Shown here in pieces: positions 1 to 6,175 of a stretch of 8,014 bases of DNA. The notes beneath the pieces are model-generated. The model searched no databases. It worked only from the letters and a program-made list of their open reading frames with translations, and was not told the DNA's origin. This DNA comes from Actinomycetota bacterium (GTDB lineage Bacteria; Actinomycetota; Actinomycetes; Nanopelagicales; Nanopelagicaceae). The position numbers were made by a program, and so were the translations under genes. The stretch's first letter is position 1. The number at the start of each line of letters is the position of its first letter. The stretch spans positions 1-8,014 of the forward strand of contig WLDZ01000040.1 of the NCBI GenBank assembly GCA_009704515.1. Reading direction: 5' to 3'.

Positions 1-18
1 ATCTTCTCCTAAACCGCG

Positions 19-30
19 TAATCTAGCCCT
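19..30 (+). promoter_or_regulatory. Candidate -10 element of a leaderless pepP promoter
   Basis: TAATCT at 19-24 fits the actinobacterial -10 pattern TANNNT. Six bases (AGCCCT) separate it from the ATG at 31, so a usual -10 to start-site distance would put transcription initiation on the A of the start codon itself. No purine-rich Shine-Dalgarno sequence is visible between 1 and 30, which agrees with a leaderless transcript. A -35 box would lie outside or at the very edge of the window and cannot be judged. Confidence 0.45.
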
Positions 31-1479
31 ATGAGCGCCAATATCGCCGATGATGAATCAGGTGACCGTAAGCACGACCAGAAGCCTTCGGATCTCTTTT
101 CAAATTTTATGCACTCGGGTTGGGCGCCTTCAGATTTACCAGATTTAGCACCGCTAGAAGTTGTTACTTATGCCTACGCCCGACGATCTGTGCTCTCTGA
201 GGCCTTTGCTGGATTTCGTTTAGTGATTCCGGCCGGTGGATTTAAGGTGCGTTCCAACGATACCGATTATCAATTTAGACCTCACAGCGCTTTTGCTTAT
301 TACAGCGGAGTTCAAGGAGCAGATGCAACAGCAGATGCTGTACTTGTTATGGAACCAACTGCAGATGGGCATACCTCTTACCTTTACATCAATCCGCGTT
401 CTACTCGTGAGACTGATGACTTCTATCGCGATTATCGTTATGGCGAACTTTGGGTTGGGCGTCGCTTCACTTTAGAAGAAGCGCAAACTACTTATCAAAT
501 AGATACTCGAAATCTAAAAGATTTGCCTTTGATTTTTAAAGGTCGCACTAGGTCACTGACAATTCGTGGTGAAGATACTAAGGTCGATGAGCTCGTTACA
601 AAGCATGCACGAGAAGAAGAATTCCTTACCTTTACATCTGAGCAGCGACTTGTTAAAGATCTTTATGAGATTGATGAGTTGCAGAAAGCTGTTGATGCCA
701 CGGCTCTTGGTTTCTGTGATGTTATCTCTGCAATCCCTGCTGCGCTCGAACGCCCACGTGGTGAGCGCATTTTAGAATCTGCTTTCTATGGCCGTGCCCG
801 TTCATTAGGTAATGATCTTGGCTACAGCACAATTGTTGGATCTGGGGCGCATGCTTGTGTATTGCACTGGATCCGCAATGATGGCGATATCCGCCGTGGT
901 GATCTCGTATTGGTCGATGCCGGTATCGAAGTTGACTCTTTTTATACTGCCGATATCACGCGCACACTGCCAATATCTGGCAAATTTACTCGTGAACAAT
1001 ATGTGCTCTATAAGTTGGTTTATGAGGCTCAACTTGCTGGTTTTGCAGCGATTCGCCCTGGAGCAAAGTTCTCAGATGTAAATGCGGCTTGCCAAGCAGT
1101 ACTTGCCAAAGGCCTTGAAGATCTCGGAGTTCTCACTGTGACTGCTGAAGAATCATTGACGCCCGAGATGGGTTTTCATCGCAGATGGACTTTGCATGGA
1201 GTAAGCCATCACTTAGGTATGGATGTCCACGATTGTGCACACGCTCGTAAAGAGAACTACCTCGATGCCGAGCTGCGTGAAGGAATGGTCTTTACTGTAG
1301 AACCAGGGCTTTATATCCAGCCTGATGATGAACTATTTGCCCCTGAATATCGCGGTATTGGCATCCGAATTGAAGATGACATAGTTGTGACTGCTAATGG
1401 ATACTTGAACTTGAGTGAGAATATTCCACGTCACCCAGATGAAATCGAACGATGGATGAAATCCATACTTGGTAATTAG
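31..1479 (+). CDS. pepP: Xaa-Pro aminopeptidase (aminopeptidase P, M24B family)
   Basis: Cytosolic dinuclear metallopeptidase that removes an N-terminal residue preceding proline. The 482-residue protein has the aminopeptidase P layout. Residues about 45-175 form the N-terminal domain (conserved RSNDTDYQFRP near 74-84) and about 215-475 the pita-bread catalytic domain. The expected metal ligands are all present: D296 (VDAG), D308 (TADITR), H393 (HGVSHHLG), E424 (TVEPG) and E448 (RIEDD). The accessory histidines H389 and H400 are also there, so the enzyme should be active. The first ~40 residues are a charged extension of the kind seen in actinobacterial members. I keep the ATG at 31 because a -10-like element sits at leaderless distance from it and no better start with a ribosome binding site is seen downstream. 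The gene stands alone on this strand and converges on the crcB pair. A creatinase or prolidase is less likely given the N-terminal domain and HGVSHH motif. Confidence 0.95.
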   Translation: MSANIADDESGDRKHDQKPSDLFSNFMHSGWAPSDLPDLAPLEVVTYAYARRSVLSEAFAGFRLVIPAGGFKVRSNDTDYQFRPHSAFAYYSGVQGADATADAVLVMEPTADGHTSYLYINPRSTRETDDFYRDYRYGELWVGRRFTLEEAQTTYQIDTRNLKDLPLIFKGRTRSLTIRGEDTKVDELVTKHAREEEFLTFTSEQRLVKDLYEIDELQKAVDATALGFCDVISAIPAALERPRGERILESAFYGRARSLGNDLGYSTIVGSGAHACVLHWIRNDGDIRRGDLVLVDAGIEVDSFYTADITRTLPISGKFTREQYVLYKLVYEAQLAGFAAIRPGAKFSDVNAACQAVLAKGLEDLGVLTVTAEESLTPEMGFHRRWTLHGVSHHLGMDVHDCAHARKENYLDAELREGMVFTVEPGLYIQPDDELFAPEYRGIGIRIEDDIVVTANGYLNLSENIPRHPDEIERWMKSILGN

Positions 1480-1491
1480 CTTGTTGGATAA

Positions 1492-1833
1492 TTAACCTGC
1501 TATTTGGATTCCGCACCATGCAGCGAAAAGACCAACAATGAGTGATGCCAGAAGGTTGATGGCTACTTTCTTGTAGTGCTTGAGTTCATATCCAAGATAG
1601 AGATCCAGGATAAAAGTTGACCAAGTTGTAAATGATCCAGCAAAACCTATAGCGACAAAATCATGCCATCTATCTGTACGGGCGAATGTGACTCCGATTA
1701 GGAAAGAACCAAAGATATTGACAAGAAATGTTCCCAAAGGATGATCGGTAAATTTCTTGAAGTATTGATCCACTAGATATCTGGCAGGAGCTCCTAGCGC
1801 TGATCCCAGTGCCACCATTAAATATTGCGTCAT
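1492..1833 (-). CDS. crcB: CrcB/Fluc fluoride channel, chain 1 of a tandem pair
   Basis: Small membrane protein of 113 residues, the usual length for a Fluc subunit, with four hydrophobic segments. These dual-topology dimers passively export fluoride across the cytoplasmic membrane. Family marks are the GAPARY segment with R18, GTFLVNIFGSF (35-44) with the conserved N39, and GFAGSFTTWSTF (63-74), the TM3 break that carries the Phe box. Here W71 stands where the first Phe is usual, and F74 keeps the second. The TM4 polar position S97 and glycine G101 are present. I chose the ATG at 1833 because it forms an ATGA overlap with the stop of the upstream crcB and gives a normal N-terminus. An ATG at 1848 would add five residues and is a possible alternative. 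It is the last gene of the sdh-led run. The neighbouring homologue suggests a heterodimer, which is inference. Confidence 0.9.
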   Translation of the reverse strand: MTQYLMVALGSALGAPARYLVDQYFKKFTDHPLGTFLVNIFGSFLIGVTFARTDRWHDFVAIGFAGSFTTWSTFILDLYLGYELKHYKKVAINLLASLIVGLFAAWCGIQIAG

Positions 1834-2180
1834 CGCAACGGTACCCATTTACGTGCAAATGGAATCATGATTGCTACCGCAATGACGCAGAGAATCACAT
1901 TGAGGAATAAATAGAGCGGTCCACCTTCGCCGCGCTCGATAACTTCATATGTGATTGCAGAGAATGTGCCGAGCCCACCGCAGAATCCGGGTAGCAAAAA
2001 CCAGCGCAATTCAGTGATTCCACGGCGCTCCATCAATACCAAGAAGAATGCAGCCAAGGCTGAGGCAATGATATTTGCAGTCAGATTGCCTTGAGCTGTC
2101 GTTGGAAAAATCAGGCCAAGGCTCAAACGCGAGAGCGAACCAAGAATTCCTCCCGCTGCAACCAGCAGAACTGCTTTCAG
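1830..2180 (-). CDS. crcB: CrcB/Fluc fluoride channel, chain 2 of a tandem pair (apparent CTG start)
   Basis: Second Fluc subunit, 116 residues if started at the CTG at 2180-2178. The only standard start codon in the open frame is TTG at 2126. It would delete the conserved first helix and the GG-ILGSLSR segment (residues 10-18, with R18), all of which is in frame upstream as far as a TAA at 2195-2193. The CTG overlaps the previous gene's stop as CTGA, and a purine-rich AAGAAGAG ends 6 nt before it, so coupled initiation there is the simplest reading. The chain is more divergent than its partner: GNLTANIIAS replaces the usual GT-L-VN--GS, with N36 kept. The Phe box reads GFCGGLGTFSAI (65-76), keeping F73 but having I76 at the second Phe position. 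C98 replaces the usual TM4 serine. It probably pairs with the downstream CrcB. Product confidence is high and start confidence moderate. Confidence 0.85.
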   Translation of the reverse strand: MKAVLLVAAGGILGSLSRLSLGLIFPTTAQGNLTANIIASALAAFFLVLMERRGITELRWFLLPGFCGGLGTFSAITYEVIERGEGGPLYLFLNVILCVIAVAIMIPFARKWVPLR

Positions 2181-2524
2181 GAGCGGCTCTTCTTAGAAAG
2201 CGCTCTGAATGCCGTAGTTATTAACGAAATTATCAATGAGGCAAAGATCGCAGACCAGAAACCAGTGACCTCTAACTTATCTGACCAGATGTCTGTCAGC
2301 GAAAGCATCGCAGCGTTGATGACAAATATAAAAAGTCCAAAGGTCACAATCGAAACCGGGAAGGTTAGGACCTTAATAATTGAACCAAAGAATGCGTTAA
2401 TTAATCCAAAGAGTAGCGCCACCCACAGATAAGTAAATGGTCCACCATCAATTTGAATTCCTGAGACGAAGACGGTGGCTACCCACATTGCAAATGCGAG
2501 TACCGCCCAACGAATCAACAACAT
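2177..2524 (-). CDS. PF04020-type (YvlD-like) four-helix membrane protein, labelled 'phage holin family'
   Basis: A 115-residue protein that is nearly all membrane, with hydrophobic segments near 3-20, 31-50, 54-75 and 88-107 and a short basic tail (KKSRS). The LLFGLINAFFGSIIK stretch (37-51) followed by LTFPVSIVTFGLFIFVINA (53-71) is the signature of the widespread YvlD/PF04020 family. Databases name this family after phage holins, but it is mostly chromosomal and of unknown function. I see no endolysin or other phage gene nearby, so lysis is not a supported role. Its ATG overlaps the sdhB stop by one base (TAATG) and its TGA overlaps the CTG of the following crcB, so it sits mid-operon and is likely translated by coupling. 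The purine stretch AAAAGAGAAG lies just upstream of the ATG. What it contributes to either respiration or fluoride export cannot be told from sequence. Confidence 0.85.
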   Translation of the reverse strand: MLLIRWAVLAFAMWVATVFVSGIQIDGGPFTYLWVALLFGLINAFFGSIIKVLTFPVSIVTFGLFIFVINAAMLSLTDIWSDKLEVTGFWSAIFASLIISLITTAFRALSKKSRS

Positions 2525-3282
2525 TAACTTCTCTTTTCGCGACGCAACAATCCGCTAAACATACGAGCAGGATCGTACTTAATATCTACAACTCGTTCCT
2601 TCATTGGAATAATTGCGTTGTCGGTGATCTTGATGTGCTCTGGACATACTTCAGTACAGCACTTTGTAATGTTACACATTCCGAGGCCATGCTCTTCTTG
2701 TGCAGTGCGCTTACGGTTTTTGAGAGTGTCCAGTGGGTGCATATCTAGCTCTGCGATGCGGATAAAGAAACGTGGGCCAGCAAATGATGGCTTGTTCTCT
2801 TCGTGGTCACGAATAACGTGGCAAGTATCCTGACACAAGAAGCACTCGATACATTTACGGAACTCTTGCGAACGCTCGACATCGACCTGTTCCATGCGGG
2901 CTTCACCAGGAGCAAGGTCCTTAGGGTGTGAATAAGCAGGAATCTCCATCGCCTTCTTGTAGTTAAAGGAGACGTCGGTTACTAGGTCTTTGATGATTGG
3001 GAAGGCGCGAAGTGGGGTCACAGTAATGGTTTCATCTTCATCAAATGAGGCCACCTGAGTCATACAAGCAAGACGTGGCTTACCGTTGATCTCCATCGAA
3101 CATGAACCACACTTACCGGCTTTACAGTTCCAGCGAACCGCGAGGTCACCCATCTGGGTTGCTTGCACACGGTGAATTACATCGAGAACTACTTCGCCTT
3201 CGTTGACATCTACAACGACATCTTTGAGACCACCATCTGTTGCGTCACCGCGCCAGATTCGGAGATTGAGTTTGCGCGCCAT
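2524..3282 (-). CDS. sdhB: Succinate dehydrogenase iron-sulfur subunit (Sdh1 type)
   Basis: Electron-transfer subunit that passes electrons from the flavoprotein FAD through three Fe-S clusters to quinone in the membrane anchor. It has 252 residues. The N-terminal ferredoxin-like domain holds the [2Fe-2S] cysteines C53, C58, C61 and C73. The C-terminal domain has C144, C147, C150 and C154, then C203, C209 and C213. Their spacing matches the [4Fe-4S] and [3Fe-4S] ligands of well-studied SdhB proteins, with C154, C203 and C209 expected at the 3Fe cluster. An extra cysteine, C208, sits directly beside C209. H155 follows C154 where a proline is usual in some homologues. The start overlaps the sdhA stop as TAATG, with a GAAAGGCGG ribosome binding site about 9 nt upstream. 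Fumarate reductase is a formal alternative, but the anchor type and gene order favour the mycobacterial Sdh1 class. Confidence 0.95.
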   Translation of the reverse strand: MARKLNLRIWRGDATDGGLKDVVVDVNEGEVVLDVIHRVQATQMGDLAVRWNCKAGKCGSCSMEINGKPRLACMTQVASFDEDETITVTPLRAFPIIKDLVTDVSFNYKKAMEIPAYSHPKDLAPGEARMEQVDVERSQEFRKCIECFLCQDTCHVIRDHEENKPSFAGPRFFIRIAELDMHPLDTLKNRKRTAQEEHGLGMCNITKCCTEVCPEHIKITDNAIIPMKERVVDIKYDPARMFSGLLRREKRS

Positions 3283-5168
3283 TAGTTGGTACCGCCTTTC
3301 GCAACTTCTTCTGGTGTCATGTATTTCTCCAACTCGTGGATATCAAAGAGATCAAAGAGTTCTTTTGGAATAGCTGCGAGCGCTTGTGCCTTTACAACTA
3401 CTTCGCTGCCGTTATAGCTAGCGATGTGGTTGACCTGGCGCCACTTATTATCCATGGCAGGGAAGTCATCGCGGGTATGTCCGCCGCGTGATTCCTCGCG
3501 CAAGATTGCTGATTTGGCAGTTGATTCTGCAACGAGCAACATATTGTCGAGGTCAAAGGCCAAGTGGAAACCAGGATTGAACTTACGGTCTCCCGCAACT
3601 GTTACTTTCTGGCTGCGATCGCGAATCTGTGCAATCTTGGCGATTGCATCTTTAAGCTCAGAGCCAGTGCGGATGATTCCGACTAAGTTATGTGCAACTT
3701 CTTGCAGCTCCTGGTGGAGTGAATATGCATTCTCGCCACCTTGGTTCTTAAATGGAGCTTCGATGCGATCGGCTGCTGCCTTAATCGTTGCATCAGATAC
3801 AGGATTAGATCCGTTGCTCTTTAAGTATTCGGCGGCACCCATGCCGGCGCGACGACCGAAGACGAGAAGATCTGAGAGTGAGTTTCCACCAAGTCGGTTA
3901 GAGCCGTGCATTCCGCCGGCAACTTCACCAGCTGCAAAGAGTCCGGGAACTCCGATTGCTGCAGCGGTATCTGGATCAACTTCGACTCCACCCATTACAT
4001 AGTGACATGTTGGGCCAACTTCCATAGCTTCCTTAGTGATATCTACGCCGGCTAGTTCATAGAACTGGTGCCACATAGATGGAAGGCGCTTCTTAATTAC
4101 TTCTGCTGGAAGGCGCTTAGATACATCGAGAAATACTCCGCCGTGTTCGGTTCCGCGACCAGCTTTAACCTCTGAGTTAATTGCACGCGCAACTTCATCG
4201 CGAGGTAATAGCTCTGGCGGACGGCGGTTATTGTCTTGATCTTCATACCAACGATCAGCTTCTTCAGGAGTCGTTGCATACTTATCTTTAAAGACATCTG
4301 GGATGTAATTAAACATAAACCGTTCGCCCTTATTGTTGGTGAGCACTCCACCTTCACCGCGAACAGATTCTGTTACCAAGATTCCGCGAACTGATGGTGG
4401 CCAGACCATTCCTGTTGGGTGGAATTGTAAGAACTCCATATCTTTAAGGTTTGCACCTGCTTTGAGAGCAAGCGCATGGCCATCGCCAGTGCCTTCCCAA
4501 GAGTTCGATGTAATCTTGAAAGTCTTTCCTACGCCACCAGTTGCAATTACAACTGCTGGTGCTTCAACAAGAACTTCATCGCCGTTTTCGCGCCAGTAAC
4601 CGTAGACACCAGCAACTTTGCCATTCTCTTTCAAAATATCTGTGACAGTAAGTTCGGCATAGACCTTGAGGTTCGCCTCTGCATCGCCGTACTCGGCCTT
4701 ATCTGCTTGCTGCAACGCAACAATCTTCTGTTGCATTGTGCGAATAAGTTCTAGTCCGGTGCGATCGCCAACGTGAGCAAGGCGTGGGTACTCGTGTCCA
4801 CCGAAGTTACGTTGTGAAATCTTTCCTTCTTTTGTGCGATCAAAGAGCGCGCCCCATACTTCAAGTTCCCAGATGCGATCTGGTGATTCCTTCGCGTGAA
4901 GTTCAGCCATGCGGTAATGGTTAAGGAACTTTCCGCCACGCATTGTGTCGCGGAAGTGAACCATCCAATTGTCATTGCTATTGGCGTTACCCATTGAAGC
5001 TGCGGCGCCGCCCTCTGCCATAACAGTGTGAGCCTTACCGAATAGCGATTTACAGATAATCGCTACACGCAAGCCTGATTCACGCGCTTCTACTGCTGCA
5101 CGAAGACCTGCTCCGCCTGCGCCGATAATAACTACGTCGTACTTTAGTTTCTGAAGATTCTGTGGCAT
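3282..5168 (-). CDS. sdhA: Succinate dehydrogenase flavoprotein subunit (Sdh1 type)
   Basis: Catalytic subunit oxidising succinate to fumarate on the cytoplasmic face of the membrane. The 628-residue protein starts with a dinucleotide-binding fold (VVIIGAGGAGLRAA, 12-25). H47 in KAHTVMAEGG is the expected site of covalent FAD attachment. Active-site residues of the family are present: H250 and T252 (QFHPTG), R323 (PRDEVARAI), H389 (CHYVMGG) and R425 (GSNRLGGNSL). E415 lies in the FAD-binding AAGEVAGG segment. The C-terminal helical and capping region runs from about 455 to 628 with RGGHTRDDFP at 561-570. The ATG at 5168 is 19 nt after the sdhC stop and is preceded by AAAGGGA at good distance. 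The stop overlaps sdhB as TAATG. Long antisense open frames exist here but look like shadows. Confidence 0.97.
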   Translation of the reverse strand: MPQNLQKLKYDVVIIGAGGAGLRAAVEARESGLRVAIICKSLFGKAHTVMAEGGAAASMGNANSNDNWMVHFRDTMRGGKFLNHYRMAELHAKESPDRIWELEVWGALFDRTKEGKISQRNFGGHEYPRLAHVGDRTGLELIRTMQQKIVALQQADKAEYGDAEANLKVYAELTVTDILKENGKVAGVYGYWRENGDEVLVEAPAVVIATGGVGKTFKITSNSWEGTGDGHALALKAGANLKDMEFLQFHPTGMVWPPSVRGILVTESVRGEGGVLTNNKGERFMFNYIPDVFKDKYATTPEEADRWYEDQDNNRRPPELLPRDEVARAINSEVKAGRGTEHGGVFLDVSKRLPAEVIKKRLPSMWHQFYELAGVDITKEAMEVGPTCHYVMGGVEVDPDTAAAIGVPGLFAAGEVAGGMHGSNRLGGNSLSDLLVFGRRAGMGAAEYLKSNGSNPVSDATIKAAADRIEAPFKNQGGENAYSLHQELQEVAHNLVGIIRTGSELKDAIAKIAQIRDRSQKVTVAGDRKFNPGFHLAFDLDNMLLVAESTAKSAILREESRGGHTRDDFPAMDNKWRQVNHIASYNGSEVVVKAQALAAIPKELFDLFDIHELEKYMTPEEVAKGGTN

Positions 5169-5187
5169 TTATTTTATCCCTTTATCT

Positions 5188-5991
5188 TTACGAAATGAAG
5201 TAGAAGTTAGTCCAGGCACCGCTGGCGACTTGGCGAACATAAATATCAGCAAAGGCAACCGCCGCTAATGAGTACCACGCGAATTTTTGGTGTGAGTGGT
5301 TGAGGACTGAAACCCATGACCATAGCTTGTAGCGAACTGGGTGCTTTGAGAAATGCTTGAGGCGACCACCAACTGTGTGGCGACATGTGTGGCATGACAA
5401 TGAATACATCCACAGCATTGCAGCGCTCAATGAGAGAACGATAGTTCCAACTGAAAATGCACCCCACTGATCATCCTTGCCCTTGAAAGCCAGAATTGCA
5501 TCGTAGGTAAGGATGACGTTGAAGACGAGACCAGCATAGAAAAACCAACGGTGCGCATTCTGCAGAATAAGTGGTGCACGTGTTTCGCCGGTGTACTTGG
5601 TGTGTGGCTCTGCAACTGCACATGCAGGAGGTGAGAGCCAGAAAGCACGGTAATAGGCCTTGCGATAGTAATAACAAGTCATGCGGAAGCCGAGTGGGAA
5701 AATCAAAATAATTAGCGCAGGAGAGAGTGCGTAATTAAAGATTTGAGCACTTACTGGAGTCCAGCCGAAAAGGGTCGCACCCGGTTCACATGCTTGCGAT
5801 AAACATGGTGAATAGAATGGGGAAATCAGGTGATCTACATAGTAATTTTTATTTTCAAATGCTCGAAAAGTTGCATAGATAACAAAGGTAATCAGCACAC
5901 CGAAGGTAAGCGCCGGTTCTAACCACCACTTATCTGTTCTGAGTGTGCGCTCTTTGATCTTGGCGCGCGTTGGAGAAAAAACTCCGGACAT
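5188..5991 (-). CDS. sdhC: Succinate dehydrogenase membrane anchor, Sdh1-type single subunit with Cys/His motif
   Basis: A 267-residue membrane protein with five likely helices near 28-44, 87-107, 148-168, 178-198 and 236-254. It would anchor SdhA/SdhB and carry the quinone site. It is not the classical pair of small SdhC and SdhD haem-binding proteins. The single long anchor followed by A then B matches the mycobacterial Sdh1 cluster (Rv0249c-Rv0248c-Rv0247c). Notable residues are the CHTCRH motif (C200, H201, C203, H205) at the end of helix 4. C106 and C124 flank YYYRKAYYRAFWLSPPAC, and C63 and C68 lie in a loop. Structural work on mycobacterial Sdh1, as I recall it, described a Rieske-type [2Fe-2S] cluster in the membrane part, and these residues are the natural ligand candidates (inference). 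The ATG has a strong AGGGGAG site five bases upstream (5997-6003). No second anchor gene is seen upstream. Confidence 0.9.
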   Translation of the reverse strand: MSGVFSPTRAKIKERTLRTDKWWLEPALTFGVLITFVIYATFRAFENKNYYVDHLISPFYSPCLSQACEPGATLFGWTPVSAQIFNYALSPALIILIFPLGFRMTCYYYRKAYYRAFWLSPPACAVAEPHTKYTGETRAPLILQNAHRWFFYAGLVFNVILTYDAILAFKGKDDQWGAFSVGTIVLSLSAAMLWMYSLSCHTCRHTVGGRLKHFSKHPVRYKLWSWVSVLNHSHQKFAWYSLAAVAFADIYVRQVASGAWTNFYFIS

Positions 5992-6016
5992 TACGACTCC
6001 CCTAGTTCAACGTTTT

Positions 6017-6032
6017 CGGCCCGCTGGGGCCG
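6017..6032 (-). promoter_or_regulatory. GC-rich hairpin in the sdhC leader
   Basis: A perfect six-base-pair inverted repeat, CGGCCC (6017-6022) and GGGCCG (6027-6032), with a four-base loop, lies about 25 nt before the sdhC start and 13 nt before its ribosome binding site. No T tract follows on either strand, so it does not look like a terminator. It could stabilise the operon mRNA, affect translation, or be a protein-binding site. Its function is not known. Confidence 0.4.
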
Positions 6033-6035
6033 GTT

Positions 6036-6052
6036 CACTTATGGGGTAAGTG
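6036..6052 (-). promoter_or_regulatory. Inverted repeat CACTTA-N5-TAAGTG upstream of sdhC
   Basis: Perfect six-base arms at 6036-6041 and 6047-6052 are separated by TGGGG, giving a 17-bp dyad centred about 53 nt before the sdhC ATG. The size and symmetry suit a dimeric repressor or activator site close to the transcription start. I do not match it to the consensus of a named regulator; it is not a GlxR/CRP or Rex site as I know those. Chance occurrence cannot be excluded. Confidence 0.35.
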
Positions 6053-6084
6053 TGCGCTTATTGAGCAAAAGTATCCATATCAGC

Positions 6085-6109
6085 TGAGCTCAATGCGTTA
6101 TGAGCTCAA
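6085..6109 (-). repeat. Two copies of palindrome TGAGCTCA, 16 bp apart, in the sdhC promoter region
   Basis: The nine bases TGAGCTCAA occur at 6085-6093 and again at 6101-6109. Each contains the 8-bp palindrome TGAGCTCA. A further half-like TTGAGC lies at 6061-6066. The pair sits about 95-120 nt upstream of the sdhC start, between the tRNA terminator and the gene, where the promoter must be. On the minus strand each copy reads TTGAGCTCA, so its TTGAGC could also serve as a -35-like box. The -10-like GATACT (around 6069-6074) is only 12 nt from the nearer copy, too short for a standard promoter. A tandem operator for a regulator of the sdh operon is the simplest reading. Confidence 0.4.
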
Positions 6110-6110
6110 C

Positions 6111-6160
6111 CACAAAAAGAGAACCCGCCCCACGGCACCAAAATTTGGGCGTGAGGCGGG
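6111..6160 (-). terminator. Intrinsic terminator after tRNA-Ser
   Basis: Read leftward, an 11-bp stem is formed by 6150-6160 and 6124-6134 (one G-U pair, otherwise perfect, GC-rich). A T-rich run (TTCTCTTTTTGTG) follows, from A-rich plus-strand bases 6111-6123. It begins 15 nt past the tRNA 3' end and should separate the serS-HAD-tRNA transcript from the sdh operon. A weaker T-rich stretch on the other side (6161-6170) means it could also act on the plus strand, but no plus-strand gene leads into it. Confidence 0.8.
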
Positions 6161-6175
6161 ATCTTTCCTTTACCG

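Noticed and set aside
1471..1497. Inverted repeat GGTAATTA / TAATTAACC spanning both convergent stop codons
   Set aside because: The arms are AT-rich, pair only with a bulge, and no T tract follows on either side. It is too weak to call a bidirectional terminator.
1830..2126. TTG at 2126 as the start of crcB chain 2
   Set aside because: It would remove the first transmembrane segment and the conserved glycine/arginine motif that are clearly encoded in frame upstream.
2091..2432. Plus-strand open frame antisense to the PF04020 gene and crcB
   Set aside because: It overlaps two real genes with clear family motifs, and its translation is low in hydrophobic residues and rich in polar ones, as expected from an antisense reading of membrane proteins.
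2177..2524. Prophage remnant suggested by the 'holin' family name
   Set aside because: PF04020 proteins are common chromosomal genes. No lysin, integrase, attachment site or other phage gene is present, and the gene is embedded in a coupled operon.
3424..4002. Long open frame on the plus strand, antisense to sdhA
   Set aside because: It lies wholly inside a well-conserved flavoprotein gene, has a composition typical of a shadow frame and no recognisable domain or ribosome binding site.
5992..6110. Fluoride riboswitch controlling the operon that contains crcB
   Set aside because: I could not find the conserved riboswitch segments or its pseudoknot pattern here, and there is no intergenic room directly before either crcB gene.
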